Shown here piece after piece: positions 24,995-32,787 of a DNA stretch of 64,000 bases. Every line of letters starts with the position of its first letter. The stretch's first letter is position 1. Source of the DNA: Streptacidiphilus sp041262165 (lineage in GTDB: Bacteria > Actinomycetota > Actinomycetes > Streptomycetales > Streptomycetaceae). The notes below the pieces were generated by a model. It did not search any database. It was given only the letters and a program-made list of their open reading frames with translations, and was not told the DNA's origin. Position numbers and translations under genes: made by a program. Location of the stretch: assembly GCF_041262165.1 (NCBI RefSeq), contig NZ_JBGCBY010000025.1, positions 1 to 64,000 of the forward strand. The letters are read 5' to 3'.

Positions 24995-25678
24995 TCAGCA
25001 CATCGCGGCGAGGAGCGGCGGACCACGCCGCCTCGCGGTGCGGAGCAGAACGTCCTGGGGGCCGGGTTGGCTGAGCCTCGGCGCCGGGGCAACCGCTACG
25101 CCGACCTGTGAGGTCGGCGCGAGTACGGCGAAGATCACCCGCAGCGGAACCGCTGCGAGTGACGCGGCGAACACGGCGACGGCGCGCAGGGTGCGGAAGA
25201 CCGCGGCCTCGCCTCGCCGCAGCCAGGCCGCGGCGAGCAGCGCAGCGAGCAGATCGACGGCGAGCAGCAGCGCGAACCGGGAGGTGGTCGGCTCGGCGGG
25301 GATCGCCAGATGCAGCAGGCCGGGGCCGACGGCGGGACCGCGGGTCGCGCCGCCGCCGCAGAGCAGGAGGTCGGGCAGTCCGCCCAGCGCGCTGGCCGGC
25401 TGAACGCCGGGGGCGCAGGTCTCCTGCCCGAGGTTGAACGTGGCGTTTAGCGCGAGTTCCAGCGGGACCAGAACAGCCGCTATCCGAACGAAGCCGCGCT
25501 CGTCGGCGGTGAGCAGCAGTGCCAGCGCGAACACCGCGAGGCCGGCCCACAGCGTGGTGGCGGCGGGGAGCGGCGCCCCGGTCACCAGGAGGTAGCCGCC
25601 TGCGGACAGCGAGAGGGACACGCCGGCGAACACCGCCGCGCGGACGACCCTGACTATGACTCCGCTGCCCACACCCAC
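24995..25678 (-). CDS. Integral membrane protein of unknown function
   Basis: 227-aa protein with about four hydrophobic segments (around 10-30, 35-55, 62-80 and 135-185) and a basic C-terminal tail. A loop (about 85-115) contains two Cys, in QETCAPGVQP and LLLCGGG, that could form a disulfide. Position directly upstream of the DsbA-like and VKOR genes, in the same direction, suggests a link to disulfide formation. No named family recognised. Confidence 0.55.
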   Translation of the reverse strand: MGVGSGVIVRVVRAAVFAGVSLSLSAGGYLLVTGAPLPAATTLWAGLAVFALALLLTADERGFVRIAAVLVPLELALNATFNLGQETCAPGVQPASALGGLPDLLLCGGGATRGPAVGPGLLHLAIPAEPTTSRFALLLAVDLLAALLAAAWLRRGEAAVFRTLRAVAVFAASLAAVPLRVIFAVLAPTSQVGVAVAPAPRLSQPGPQDVLLRTARRRGPPLLAAMC

Positions 25679-25790
25679 GGAGTATGCCAGGCGCCGTCCG
25701 TCAGGCCCAGGAGCCTCGGACGGCGCTGCCGCTCACAGCGCGTTGACAGCGTGGGAACGGCTCGGTGGACCCGGTTGCGGCTCGGCCGGG

Positions 25791-25835
25791 GCAGGACGGA
25801 TCGGGCCAGGACGGATCGGGGCAGGACGGCTCGGG
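25791..25835 (+). repeat. 15-bp tandem repeat
   Basis: Three near-identical units of SCAGGACGGMTCGGG in the gap upstream of the membrane-protein gene. No gene covers it. Confidence 0.8.
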
Positions 25836-25938
25836 GCAGCTCAAAACGCCCAGCGGGACCGACCGGCCACTGCCGCTCGGACCCGTGCTGGGCGTCCTGG
25901 TACCAAACGACGACTGCCAGGCGCGGCAGCCGTCTGCT

Positions 25939-26163
25939 TCAGAGCTTGTTGAGCTTGCTGAACGGGGTCGGGATCCGGACTTGCCGGGAGCCGAAGTCGA
26001 CCACTACCGCGGTCTCCCCCTCGACTCCGATGATCCGTCCGAGTCCGTGATGGTCGTCCGTTACCAGATCCCCGATGGTGAAGCTCTCGGGAGTCGGGGG
26101 CTCGGCAGGTGCCTTGAAGGGACTGGTGGGCATGTGGCGCCGGGGCGCGGCGGTTCTGGTCAT
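25939..26163 (-). CDS. Small conserved protein with SH3-like (KOW/CarD-type) fold
   Basis: 74-aa protein. Seen: a disordered N-terminus of about 28 residues, then FTIGDLVTDDHHGLGRIIGV followed by EGETAVVVDFGSRQVRIP and a basic end KLNKL. The pattern GDLV...GLGR...VVVDFG is that of small beta-barrel CarD- or KOW-like domains and matches a short protein conserved in streptomycetes. ATG 26163; an inner ATG ten codons later is possible. It may bind nucleic acid or another protein; function unknown. Confidence 0.7.
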   Translation of the reverse strand: MTRTAAPRRHMPTSPFKAPAEPPTPESFTIGDLVTDDHHGLGRIIGVEGETAVVVDFGSRQVRIPTPFSKLNKL

Positions 26164-26270
26164 TGCCTTCAGTATGCGCCTGCCGGGTGGTGTCGGGCAG
26201 GTTTGCCGTCGAGTCGAGATGAGATCGGTGCCGGACGCGAGGCTCGCTGCCGCCGTGGATCTGCCCCGGG

Positions 26271-26774
26271 TCAGTCGCCGGTGGTGCCGTCCAGCAGCTC
26301 GCGGATGATGTCCAGATGGCCGTTGTGCCTGGCGGTCTCCTCGATCAGGTGGTTCAGGACCCACCGCAGGTTGATCTCCCGGCCGTCCCGGATCTGCTGC
26401 TTCGCGGGGGTGTCCAGATCGGTCACAGCGACGATCTGGCGGTGCCGCTCGCAGTCCGCCTCGTACAGGTCCAGCAGTTCTGCCAGCGGGATCTGCGGTC
26501 CGAGCCGCATCTCGGCGTCCGGGTCCTCCTCGGTCCAGGGGCCACGGTCCTCCTCTCCGAGGAAGATGGTGCGGAACCAGTGGATCTCCACCCAGCGCAG
26601 ATGGTTGATCACCCCAGACATGGTCATCAGCGGTGAGGTCGGCAGGACCGAACGGCCCGCGTCGGCGTCGCTCAGCCCTTCGCACTTGGCCTTCGCGGTC
26701 GCGCGGACGTAGTCGAGCAGGGTCGTGACCATGGCGAGCTCGTCCATGGTCTCGGGGAGGTCGGTTCTCGTCAT
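26271..26774 (-). CDS. DinB-family protein (DUF664)
   Basis: 167-aa four-helix-bundle protein of the DinB/DUF664 group, which in actinobacteria includes mycothiol-dependent transferases. Seen: MTMSGVINHLRWVEIHWFR and RWVLNHLIEETARHNGHLDIIRE, providing three candidate metal-binding His (in NHLRWVE, NHLIEE and RHNGHLD). Probable role is thiol-dependent detoxification; substrate unknown. ATG 26774. Monocistronic, divergent from the phosphatase-like gene at 27009. Confidence 0.85.
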   Translation of the reverse strand: MTRTDLPETMDELAMVTTLLDYVRATAKAKCEGLSDADAGRSVLPTSPLMTMSGVINHLRWVEIHWFRTIFLGEEDRGPWTEEDPDAEMRLGPQIPLAELLDLYEADCERHRQIVAVTDLDTPAKQQIRDGREINLRWVLNHLIEETARHNGHLDIIRELLDGTTGD

Positions 26775-27008
26775 GCGGTGAGCATCGTCCTCGCGTGCGG
26801 CGCCGACAACCCCGTGTACGCCTTACGGCCGCACCGCGCGCCCCGACCGCGAACCTCTTACCGCGAACCTCTACCGCGAAGCCCCACCGAGCAGCCGCAG
26901 GCGCCGACAACCCCGGGGACCGCACAGCCGTGCCCGCCACCACCGCTGCGGGGGACATCCGGGTCGAAGTACTGTCCGGACCGACCCCGGTCCCGCACAC
27001 TGGCAACC

Positions 27009-27830
27009 ATGCGCGTGGAGATGGCGGGGGAAGCGCAGCGCCCGGACCGGGTGAGCGAGGACTACGCGGCGGCTACGCCCGAGGCCTTGGTGCTGCTGGA
27101 CGGTTCGAGCTCGCCTGCGGCGTTGGAGTCGGGCTGCCAGCATGGCACCGCCTGGTACGCGCGCAGGCTGGGAGTGCACCTGCTGACCCGGTTGGTGGAC
27201 CGGCCGGACCGCACCATGGCGCAGTGCCTGAGCGACGCCATCGCCGAGACGGCGTCCCTGCACGGTGCCCGCTGCGATCTCGCGCACCCCAACACCCCTG
27301 CCGCGATGGTGGTGGCCGTTCGCCGCCACGGACCGGCACTGCAGTACCTGGTGCTGGGGGACTCGCTGCTGGTGCTGGATCGCTTCGGCGCGATCGCGGT
27401 GATCGGCGACAACCAGCCCTTCCCGGCCGGGGAGGCGTTGCGCCACGAGGTGCACGCGATGCCACCGGGGAGCCCCGAGCGGGCCGCGCTGCACATGCGT
27501 TACGCCGTCGCGGTGCGGGCGGCCCGGAACACCGGGCGTGGCCCGTGGATCGCCGCGGCACTGCCGAAGGCGGCCGACCACGCGGAGACCGGAACCGTCC
27601 CGCTGTCCGAGCTGCGTTCGCTGACGGCGCTCACCGACGGTGCGTCACGTTACGTGGAGCGCTTCGCGCTGGGGAGCTGGCCGGACGCGGTGGCGCTGCT
27701 CGACGACCAGGGCCCGGCCGAACTGCTGCGCCGGGTACGGCAGGTGGAGGCGGGCGACCCCGCCTGCGCGCGCTGGCCGCGCGGCAGGGCCCGTGACGAC
27801 GCCACGGTGGTCTACGCGCGCCTGCCGTGA
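27009..27830 (+). CDS. PP2C-like protein phosphatase
   Basis: 273-aa PPM/PP2C-fold protein. Seen: NRVSEDYAAA-like opening (PDRVSEDYAAATPEAL), ALVLLDGSSSP in place of the usual VxDGxGG, YLVLGDSLLVLDRFG, ALTDGASRYVERF, and RDDATVVYARLP at the end, which keeps the DD metal site. Likely metal-dependent Ser/Thr phosphatase or a degenerate relative; the first DGxGG box is altered. ATG 27009 is chosen because similarity starts there; the frame is open far upstream but with biased composition. The 230 bp upstream contain a short direct repeat, TACCGCGAACCTC. Confidence 0.75.
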   Translation: MRVEMAGEAQRPDRVSEDYAAATPEALVLLDGSSSPAALESGCQHGTAWYARRLGVHLLTRLVDRPDRTMAQCLSDAIAETASLHGARCDLAHPNTPAAMVVAVRRHGPALQYLVLGDSLLVLDRFGAIAVIGDNQPFPAGEALRHEVHAMPPGSPERAALHMRYAVAVRAARNTGRGPWIAAALPKAADHAETGTVPLSELRSLTALTDGASRYVERFALGSWPDAVALLDDQGPAELLRRVRQVEAGDPACARWPRGRARDDATVVYARLP

Positions 27831-27856
27831 GGGGTGCCGTGGTGCCACGGCACCCC
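27831..27856. terminator. Hairpin terminator
   Basis: 12-bp stem GGGGTGCCGTGG / CCACGGCACCCC directly after the phosphatase stop codon, before the leftward secreted-protein gene. Confidence 0.7.
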
Positions 27857-27909
27857 CTGAGCAGGCTGCTGACCCTGGGTCAGTCGAGCTCAGTTGAGAT
27901 CAGCCGAGA

Positions 27910-28671
27910 TCAGCTGGTGACGGTCCAGTAGTGCCAGCCGGTGCTGCTGCTGCCGTTGCGGGCGTCGCCACCGAAGCCGGCGGCGGAGCGGAAGACCCAG
28001 CCCTTCGGCCAGTTGGGGAAGTTGACCTTGTACTGGCTGGAGGAACCGAGCTGGAAGTAGTGCGTCTGGTTGGCGGCGATCCACTGGCCCTTGTAGTAGA
28101 CCTGCACGGTCATCGAGATGTTCTCGCCGGCCTTGTTCGGGTAGACGGTTCCCTGCAGCACGGGAGCGACGTTCGCGTGGACGCGGGCGACGGAGTGGCC
28201 GGCCCAGCTGTAGGTCGAGTAGTAGCCCGAGAACGAGCCGGAGGTGCTGGAGCCCACGTGGACGCCGACGCCCGTCGCCACGGACGGGGCGTATGCGGTG
28301 CCGCCGTCGAACTGGGCCCAGAAGGTGTGGTTCTGGTAGCTGCGAACGGGCACGGACAGGTTGCCCCAGCGGTCGACGTTGCCCCGGGCGACGACGTAGC
28401 GAGCGCCGCCGGCCCAGTCCTGGCCGAAGATGGTGACGGTGCGGTTGTAGCCGTGCCTGTCGAGGTGCGCGGTCAGCGTGATCGTCTGACCCGGGCTGAT
28501 CCAGCGGGCGCTGGCCGAGATGGACAGGTGGGTGGCGATGCGGGTGGACGCCGACGCGGAAACCGACGCGCTGTGCGCGACGGGCGTGGCGGCCAGGGCC
28601 GGCCCGGCGGTCAGCGCCAGCACACCGGCGGCAGCGGCCAGCGCAGTGCCCAGGGAGGTGCGAAACTTCAA
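27910..28671 (-). CDS. Secreted protein of unknown function
   Basis: 253-aa exported protein. Seen: signal peptide MKFRTSLGTALAAAAGVLAL ending near GPALAAT, then a beta-rich mature part with SPGQTITLTAHLDRHGYNRTVTI-like Ig-type strands in the first half and a second half rich in aromatic residues (GYYSTYSWAGHSV, YYKGQWIAANQTHY, GWHYWTV). Resembles small Ig-like actinobacterial secreted proteins. No catalytic motif. ATG 28671 lies just after GGGGGCTC. Confidence 0.7.
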   Translation of the reverse strand: MKFRTSLGTALAAAAGVLALTAGPALAATPVAHSASVSASASTRIATHLSISASARWISPGQTITLTAHLDRHGYNRTVTIFGQDWAGGARYVVARGNVDRWGNLSVPVRSYQNHTFWAQFDGGTAYAPSVATGVGVHVGSSTSGSFSGYYSTYSWAGHSVARVHANVAPVLQGTVYPNKAGENISMTVQVYYKGQWIAANQTHYFQLGSSSQYKVNFPNWPKGWVFRSAAGFGGDARNGSSSTGWHYWTVTS

Positions 28672-28822
28672 GTTGAGCCCCCAGAAGTGCGTGCAAGAGC
28701 ACGTGACGCGGCGCGGGCAGGGAGACCCCCTGCTTCCTCGCTGCCGCGATCAACGAGCTGACACTACGACACGCCGCTGACAGCCGGGACCTGAGGGGCA
28801 GCTGTGACAACCCTGTTACAGG

Positions 28823-28856
28823 TGAGGGCCGACGCACCTGGGTGCATCGGCCCTCA
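28823..28856. terminator. Hairpin terminator
   Basis: TGAGGGCCGACGCACC / GGTGCATCGGCCCTCA with one mismatch in 16 bp (28823-28838, 28841-28856). It is 45 bp from the stop of the leftward pirin gene and fits as its terminator. Confidence 0.7.
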
Positions 28857-28900
28857 ATGTCCTGAAAAGCGGACCTGTCACCCGGTCCTTACGCCCCTGA

Positions 28901-29860
28901 TCAGGCGTGTTCGGCCGGGATCTGGCCGAAACGTCCGGCCTGGAAGTCCTCGACCGCCTGCTGGAGTTCGCGGTGACTGTTCATCACGAACGGTCCGTAG
29001 TGCGCCACCGGCTCCCGGATCGGCTGCCCGCCCAGGATCACCAGGTCCAGGTTCGGCGACCTCGACTCCTGCGTGGCGTCGGCCTGCACGGTGATGCTGT
29101 CGCCGTCCCCGAAGAGCACGGACTGGCCCATCCCGAGCGGACGCTTCTCCTCGCCGACCGTGCCGCGCCCGTTCAGCGCGTACACCAGGGCGTTGAAGTC
29201 GCTGCGCCACGGCAGGGTGATCCGTGCGCCGGGGCTGACCGTGGCGTGGATCATCGTGATCGGCGTGTGGGTCACGCCGGGGCCCTCGATGCCGCCGATC
29301 TCGCCGGCGATCAGCCGCAGGATCGCGCCGCCGTCCGGCGTCGTCAGCAGCTTCACGTTCGAGCCGGAGATGTCCTGGTACCTGGGCTTGATCATCTTGT
29401 CGGCCGCAGGCAGGTTCACCCACAGCTGGAGTCCGTGGAACAGGCCGCCGGAGACGACCAGGTCCTCCGGCGGGGTCTCGATGTGCAGGATGCCCGCGCC
29501 TGCGGTCATCCACTGGGTGTCACCGTCGCCGAGGAAGCCGCCGCCGCCGGTCGAGTCCTGGTGGACGAACTTTCCGTCGATGAGGTAGGTCACCGTCTCG
29601 AAGCCGCGGTGGGGGTGCCACGGCGTCCCCTTCGGCTCCCCGGGTGCGTACTCCACCTCGCCCATCTGGTCCATCATGATGAAGGGGTCGAGGTACTTGG
29701 TGTTGATCCGAGCGAAGGCGCGGCGGACAGGGAAGCCCTCTCCCTCGAAGCCCTCGGGAGCGGTCACGACCTGGAGCACCGGGCGGGGTACGGCGGTGGT
29801 GGGGTCCGGAGTCTCCACCCGCGGCAGGACCAGCGGGTTTTCGACGGTCACTGCGGGCAT
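28901..29860 (-). CDS. Pirin-family cupin protein
   Basis: 319-aa double-cupin protein. Pirins are iron-binding; some oxidise quercetin and others act as redox-sensing co-regulators. Seen: the N-terminal cupin with PHRGFETVTYLIDGKFVHQD, GDTQWMTAGAGILHIE (metal-binding His and Glu residues), then GLQLWVNLPAADKM and a second cupin (GARITLPWRSDFNALVYAL, SVLFGDGDSITV). ATG 29860 with GAGGAGG upstream. Two palindromes at 29912-29948 lie in its promoter, so a MarR- or TetR-type repressor encoded elsewhere probably controls it. Confidence 0.92.
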   Translation of the reverse strand: MPAVTVENPLVLPRVETPDPTTAVPRPVLQVVTAPEGFEGEGFPVRRAFARINTKYLDPFIMMDQMGEVEYAPGEPKGTPWHPHRGFETVTYLIDGKFVHQDSTGGGGFLGDGDTQWMTAGAGILHIETPPEDLVVSGGLFHGLQLWVNLPAADKMIKPRYQDISGSNVKLLTTPDGGAILRLIAGEIGGIEGPGVTHTPITMIHATVSPGARITLPWRSDFNALVYALNGRGTVGEEKRPLGMGQSVLFGDGDSITVQADATQESRSPNLDLVILGGQPIREPVAHYGPFVMNSHRELQQAVEDFQAGRFGQIPAEHA

Positions 29861-29911
29861 GGCAACCTCCTCGATCTGCGCGGCAACGGGATGCCGACAC
29901 CGATGAGATTA

Positions 29912-29948
29912 GTTGATGCATCAACCGAATGCAAGTTGAAGTTTCAAC
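29912..29948. promoter_or_regulatory. Twin palindromic operators of the pirin promoter
   Basis: GTTGATGCATCAAC (29912-29925, perfect 14-bp palindrome) and GTTGAAGTTTCAAC (29935-29948, 6-bp arms). Centres are 23 bp apart, 52-88 bp upstream of the pirin start. Typical of MarR-family sites (TTGA...TCAA). Confidence 0.7.
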
Positions 29949-29989
29949 CATTAGTCCATGCTGCGGCGCGGCCCGTGCGCCTGTGAGGG

Positions 29990-30574
29990 TCAGCCGTACA
30001 TCCGCCGCATGGTGAAGTCGACCATCTGCTCCACGGCCTTGGCGTCGAACACCATCCGGTGCTCGCCCTCCATGTCCATGGCGAAGCCATAGCCGGTGGG
30101 GAGCAGGTCCAGCACCTCGGCGCCGGTGACCGTGAAGTACTTGGACTCCTTGCCCGCGTACCGTCGCAGCTCCTTGAGTGAGCTGAACATCGGGATCACC
30201 GGCTGCGGGGTGTTGTGCAGGGCGAGGAAGCCGGGGCGCTCGCCGCGCGGGCAGTAGACCTTCGAGGTGATGAAGATCGACTGGAAGTCCTCGACCGGGA
30301 GTCCGCCGGTGGTGAAGGCGCGTACGGCGTCGCTGAGCGAGGGTGGCGAGGGTTCGGGGTAGAGCGGCTGCTGCGGCTGCTGCTGGCCGTAGCCGTCCCC
30401 GAGGCCGCCGCCGCCCATGCCGCCGCCCATGCCCGCGCCCGTGCCGGGCTGCTGCGCCTGCTGTTGCTGCTGGTAGGGGCCGCCCTGGTAGCCGGGTCCG
30501 GCGCCGCTCGTCGTCTGCTCGTAGCCGTACACGAGGCCAAGGTTATCGAGTCCTGGGGCACCCGGTCGGGCCAC
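29990..30574 (-). CDS. SseB-domain protein
   Basis: 194-aa protein with a C-terminal SseB (enhanced serine sensitivity) domain. Seen: a Gly/Gln-rich N-terminal half (QQQQQAQQPG, GGGMGGGGLG), then SLSDAVRAFTTGGLPVEDFQ, IFITSKVYCPRGERPGFLAL, VIPMFSSLKELRRYAG and TGAEVLDLLPTGYGFAMD. The family is widespread in streptomycetes but its biochemical role is unclear. The start is uncertain: ATG 30574 is the longest, and a GTG 14 codons later (VYGYEQ) is an alternative. Divergent from the acyl-CoA dehydrogenase gene. Confidence 0.8.
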   Translation of the reverse strand: MARPGAPGLDNLGLVYGYEQTTSGAGPGYQGGPYQQQQQAQQPGTGAGMGGGMGGGGLGDGYGQQQPQQPLYPEPSPPSLSDAVRAFTTGGLPVEDFQSIFITSKVYCPRGERPGFLALHNTPQPVIPMFSSLKELRRYAGKESKYFTVTGAEVLDLLPTGYGFAMDMEGEHRMVFDAKAVEQMVDFTMRRMYG

Positions 30575-30589
30575 TGGGGTTGAAATAAG

Positions 30590-30627
30590 TTACCTGTGGG
30601 TAGCATCATGGTACTTACCGCTGGGTA
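30590..30627. promoter_or_regulatory. Two TTACC-N-GGGTA operators upstream of the acyl-CoA dehydrogenase
   Basis: TTACCTGTGGGTA (30590-30602) and TTACCGCTGGGTA (30615-30627) are near-identical, imperfect palindromes 25 bp apart, 61-99 bp before the acyl-CoA dehydrogenase start. Such sites are typical of TetR-type fatty-acid repressors; the regulator gene is not in the window. Confidence 0.65.
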
Positions 30628-30688
30628 GGGGGCCTATTCTGGCCCGCGCAGTCCCGGCACCTACCGACGCGATGACCGGAGAAGGTTC

Positions 30689-32533
30689 ATGGGTCACTAC
30701 AAGTCCAACCTCCGCGACCTGGAGTTCAACCTCTTCGAGGTCCTTGGCCGTGACGAGGTCTACGGCAGCGGGCCGTTCACCGACATGGACGTGGACACGG
30801 CGAAGAGCATCCTCGCCGAGATATCCCGCCTCGCCGAGAACGAGTTGGCAGCGTCCTTTGCCGACGCCGACCGCAACCCGCCGGTGTTCGACCCGGCGAC
30901 CAACACCGCGCCGGTGCCGGAGACCTTCAAGAAGAGCTACCACGCGTACATGGACGCCGAGTGGTGGCGCCTGGGCATCCCGGAGTCCATCGGTGGCACC
31001 CCCACCCCCAGCACCCTGATCTGGGCGTACGCGGAGATGGTGCTCGGCGCCAACCCCGCCATCTGGATGTACTCCTCGGGCCCGGCCTTCGCCGGCGTCG
31101 TCGCCGACGAGGGCACCGACGAGCAGCTCAAGGTCGCCCAGCTGATGACCGACAAGGGCTGGGGCGCCACCATGGTCCTCACCGAGCCCGACGCGGGATC
31201 CGACGTCGGCGCGGGCCGCAGCAAGGCCGTCCAGCAGGCCGACGGCAGCTGGCACATCGAGGGCGTCAAGCGCTTCATCACCTCGGGCGAGCACGACATG
31301 TCCGAGAACATCATCCACCTGGTGCTGGCCCGCCCCGAGGGACACGGCCCCGGCACCAAGGGCCTCAGCCTCTTCATCGTGCCGAAGTACGACTTCGACT
31401 GGGAGACCGGCGAGCTCGGCGAGCGCAACGGCGTCTACGCCACCAACGTCGAGCACAAGATGGGCCTCAAGGCGTCCAACACCTGCGAGCTCACCTTCGG
31501 CGCTGTGCACAACGGGACGCCGCACCCCGCCAAGGGCTGGCTGCTCGGCGAGAAGCACGACGGCATCCGCCAGATGTTCCGCATCATCGAGTTCGCCCGG
31601 ATGATGGTCGGCACCAAGGCCATCGCCACCCTCTCCACCGGCTACCTCAACGCGCTGGAATACGCCAAGGAGCGCGTGCAGGGCCCGGACCTCGCCGAGT
31701 TCCTCGACAAGGCCGCCCCCCGCGTCACTATCACGCACCACCCCGACGTCCGCCGCTCGCTGCTCACCCAGAAGGCGTACGCCGAGGGCATGCGCGCCCT
31801 GGTGCTCTACACGGCCTCGGTCCAGGACGAGATCCAGCTGCACAAGGCGCGCGGCGAGTCCGCCGACGCCGCCGAGCGCCTGAACGACCTGCTGCTGCCC
31901 ATTGTCAAGGGCTACGGGTCGGAGAAGTCGTACGAGCAGCTGGCCCAGTCGCTGCAGACCCTCGGCGGCTCCGGGTACCTGCAGGAGTACCCGATCGAGC
32001 AGTACATCCGCGACGCCAAGATCGACACCCTGTACGAGGGCACCACCGCGATCCAGGGCCAGGACTTCTTCTTCCGGAAGATCGTCAAGGACCAGGGCCA
32101 GGCCCTGACCGGGCTCTCCGAGCAGATCCAGAAGGCCATCGCCTCCGGCCTCGGCGGCGACGACCTGGCAGCCGAGCGTGAGCAGCTCGCCGCGGCGGCC
32201 AGTGACCTGGAGGCCATCGTCGGCGTGATGCTGGCCCAGCTCGCCTCGGTCGAGCAGGACACCCGCAACATGTACAAGGTCGGCCAGAACACCAGCCGCC
32301 TGCTGCTGGTCTCCGGTGACGTGGTCATCGGCTGGCTGCTGCTGCGCCAGGCCGCCGTCGCCCAGGCCAAGCTGGCGGCGGGAGCGTCCGACAAGGACGT
32401 CGCCTTCTATCAGGGCAAGATCGCCGCGGCGCGCTTCTTCACCCGTACGGTGCTGCCGACCGTGCACGCGCAGCGTCTGATCGCCGAAGGCATCGACAAC
32501 TCGATCATGGACCTGCCGGAAGACGCGTTCTGA
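30689..32533 (+). CDS. Acyl-CoA dehydrogenase (large, FadE type)
   Basis: 614-aa FAD enzyme catalysing alpha,beta-dehydrogenation of acyl-CoA in beta-oxidation. Seen: an N-terminal extension typical of the 600-residue class (MGHYKSNLRDLEFNLFEVLG), the FAD/substrate box TMVLTEPDAGSDVGAGR (about 165-180), the VKRFITSGEHDM loop, the helical C-domain with EYPIEQYIRDAKIDTLYEGT, where the Glu of YEGT is the usual catalytic position in this subgroup, and a C-terminal acyl-CoA dehydrogenase extension (FFTRTVLPTVHAQR). ATG 30689 follows GAAGGTTC. Two TetR-like operators precede it and a terminator follows. Confidence 0.93.
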   Translation: MGHYKSNLRDLEFNLFEVLGRDEVYGSGPFTDMDVDTAKSILAEISRLAENELAASFADADRNPPVFDPATNTAPVPETFKKSYHAYMDAEWWRLGIPESIGGTPTPSTLIWAYAEMVLGANPAIWMYSSGPAFAGVVADEGTDEQLKVAQLMTDKGWGATMVLTEPDAGSDVGAGRSKAVQQADGSWHIEGVKRFITSGEHDMSENIIHLVLARPEGHGPGTKGLSLFIVPKYDFDWETGELGERNGVYATNVEHKMGLKASNTCELTFGAVHNGTPHPAKGWLLGEKHDGIRQMFRIIEFARMMVGTKAIATLSTGYLNALEYAKERVQGPDLAEFLDKAAPRVTITHHPDVRRSLLTQKAYAEGMRALVLYTASVQDEIQLHKARGESADAAERLNDLLLPIVKGYGSEKSYEQLAQSLQTLGGSGYLQEYPIEQYIRDAKIDTLYEGTTAIQGQDFFFRKIVKDQGQALTGLSEQIQKAIASGLGGDDLAAEREQLAAAASDLEAIVGVMLAQLASVEQDTRNMYKVGQNTSRLLLVSGDVVIGWLLLRQAAVAQAKLAAGASDKDVAFYQGKIAAARFFTRTVLPTVHAQRLIAEGIDNSIMDLPEDAF

Positions 32534-32552
32534 GCGCCTTCCCAGCGCCACC

Positions 32553-32583
32553 AGGGCCCCGGGGCTGCACGCCCCGGGGCCCT
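32553..32583. terminator. Hairpin terminator
   Basis: 13-bp perfect stem AGGGCCCCGGGGC / GCCCCGGGGCCCT with a 5-nt loop, 20 bp after the acyl-CoA dehydrogenase stop. Confidence 0.85.
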
Positions 32584-32787
32584 CGCGTTGCCGGAGTCCT
32601 TGACCAGAACTTGACGAGAAGATCTCCGGACAAGCGACCGCCAAGGGCACTTCTCCGGCACCGTCGCTGTTGCGGTACAGACAATCAAGCTTCGACCCGG
32701 GCGTAGGCTCGGACGGCATGGGGCGGGGCCTGGACCGGATTGGTCCGGGGCCTCGCCCCGGCCGATCCCCTCACCCCTGGAGCAGCA

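Noticed and set aside
30590..32719. Long reverse frame (709 codons) opposite the acyl-CoA dehydrogenase
   Set aside because: Shadow of high-GC codon bias; the forward product has full family motifs.
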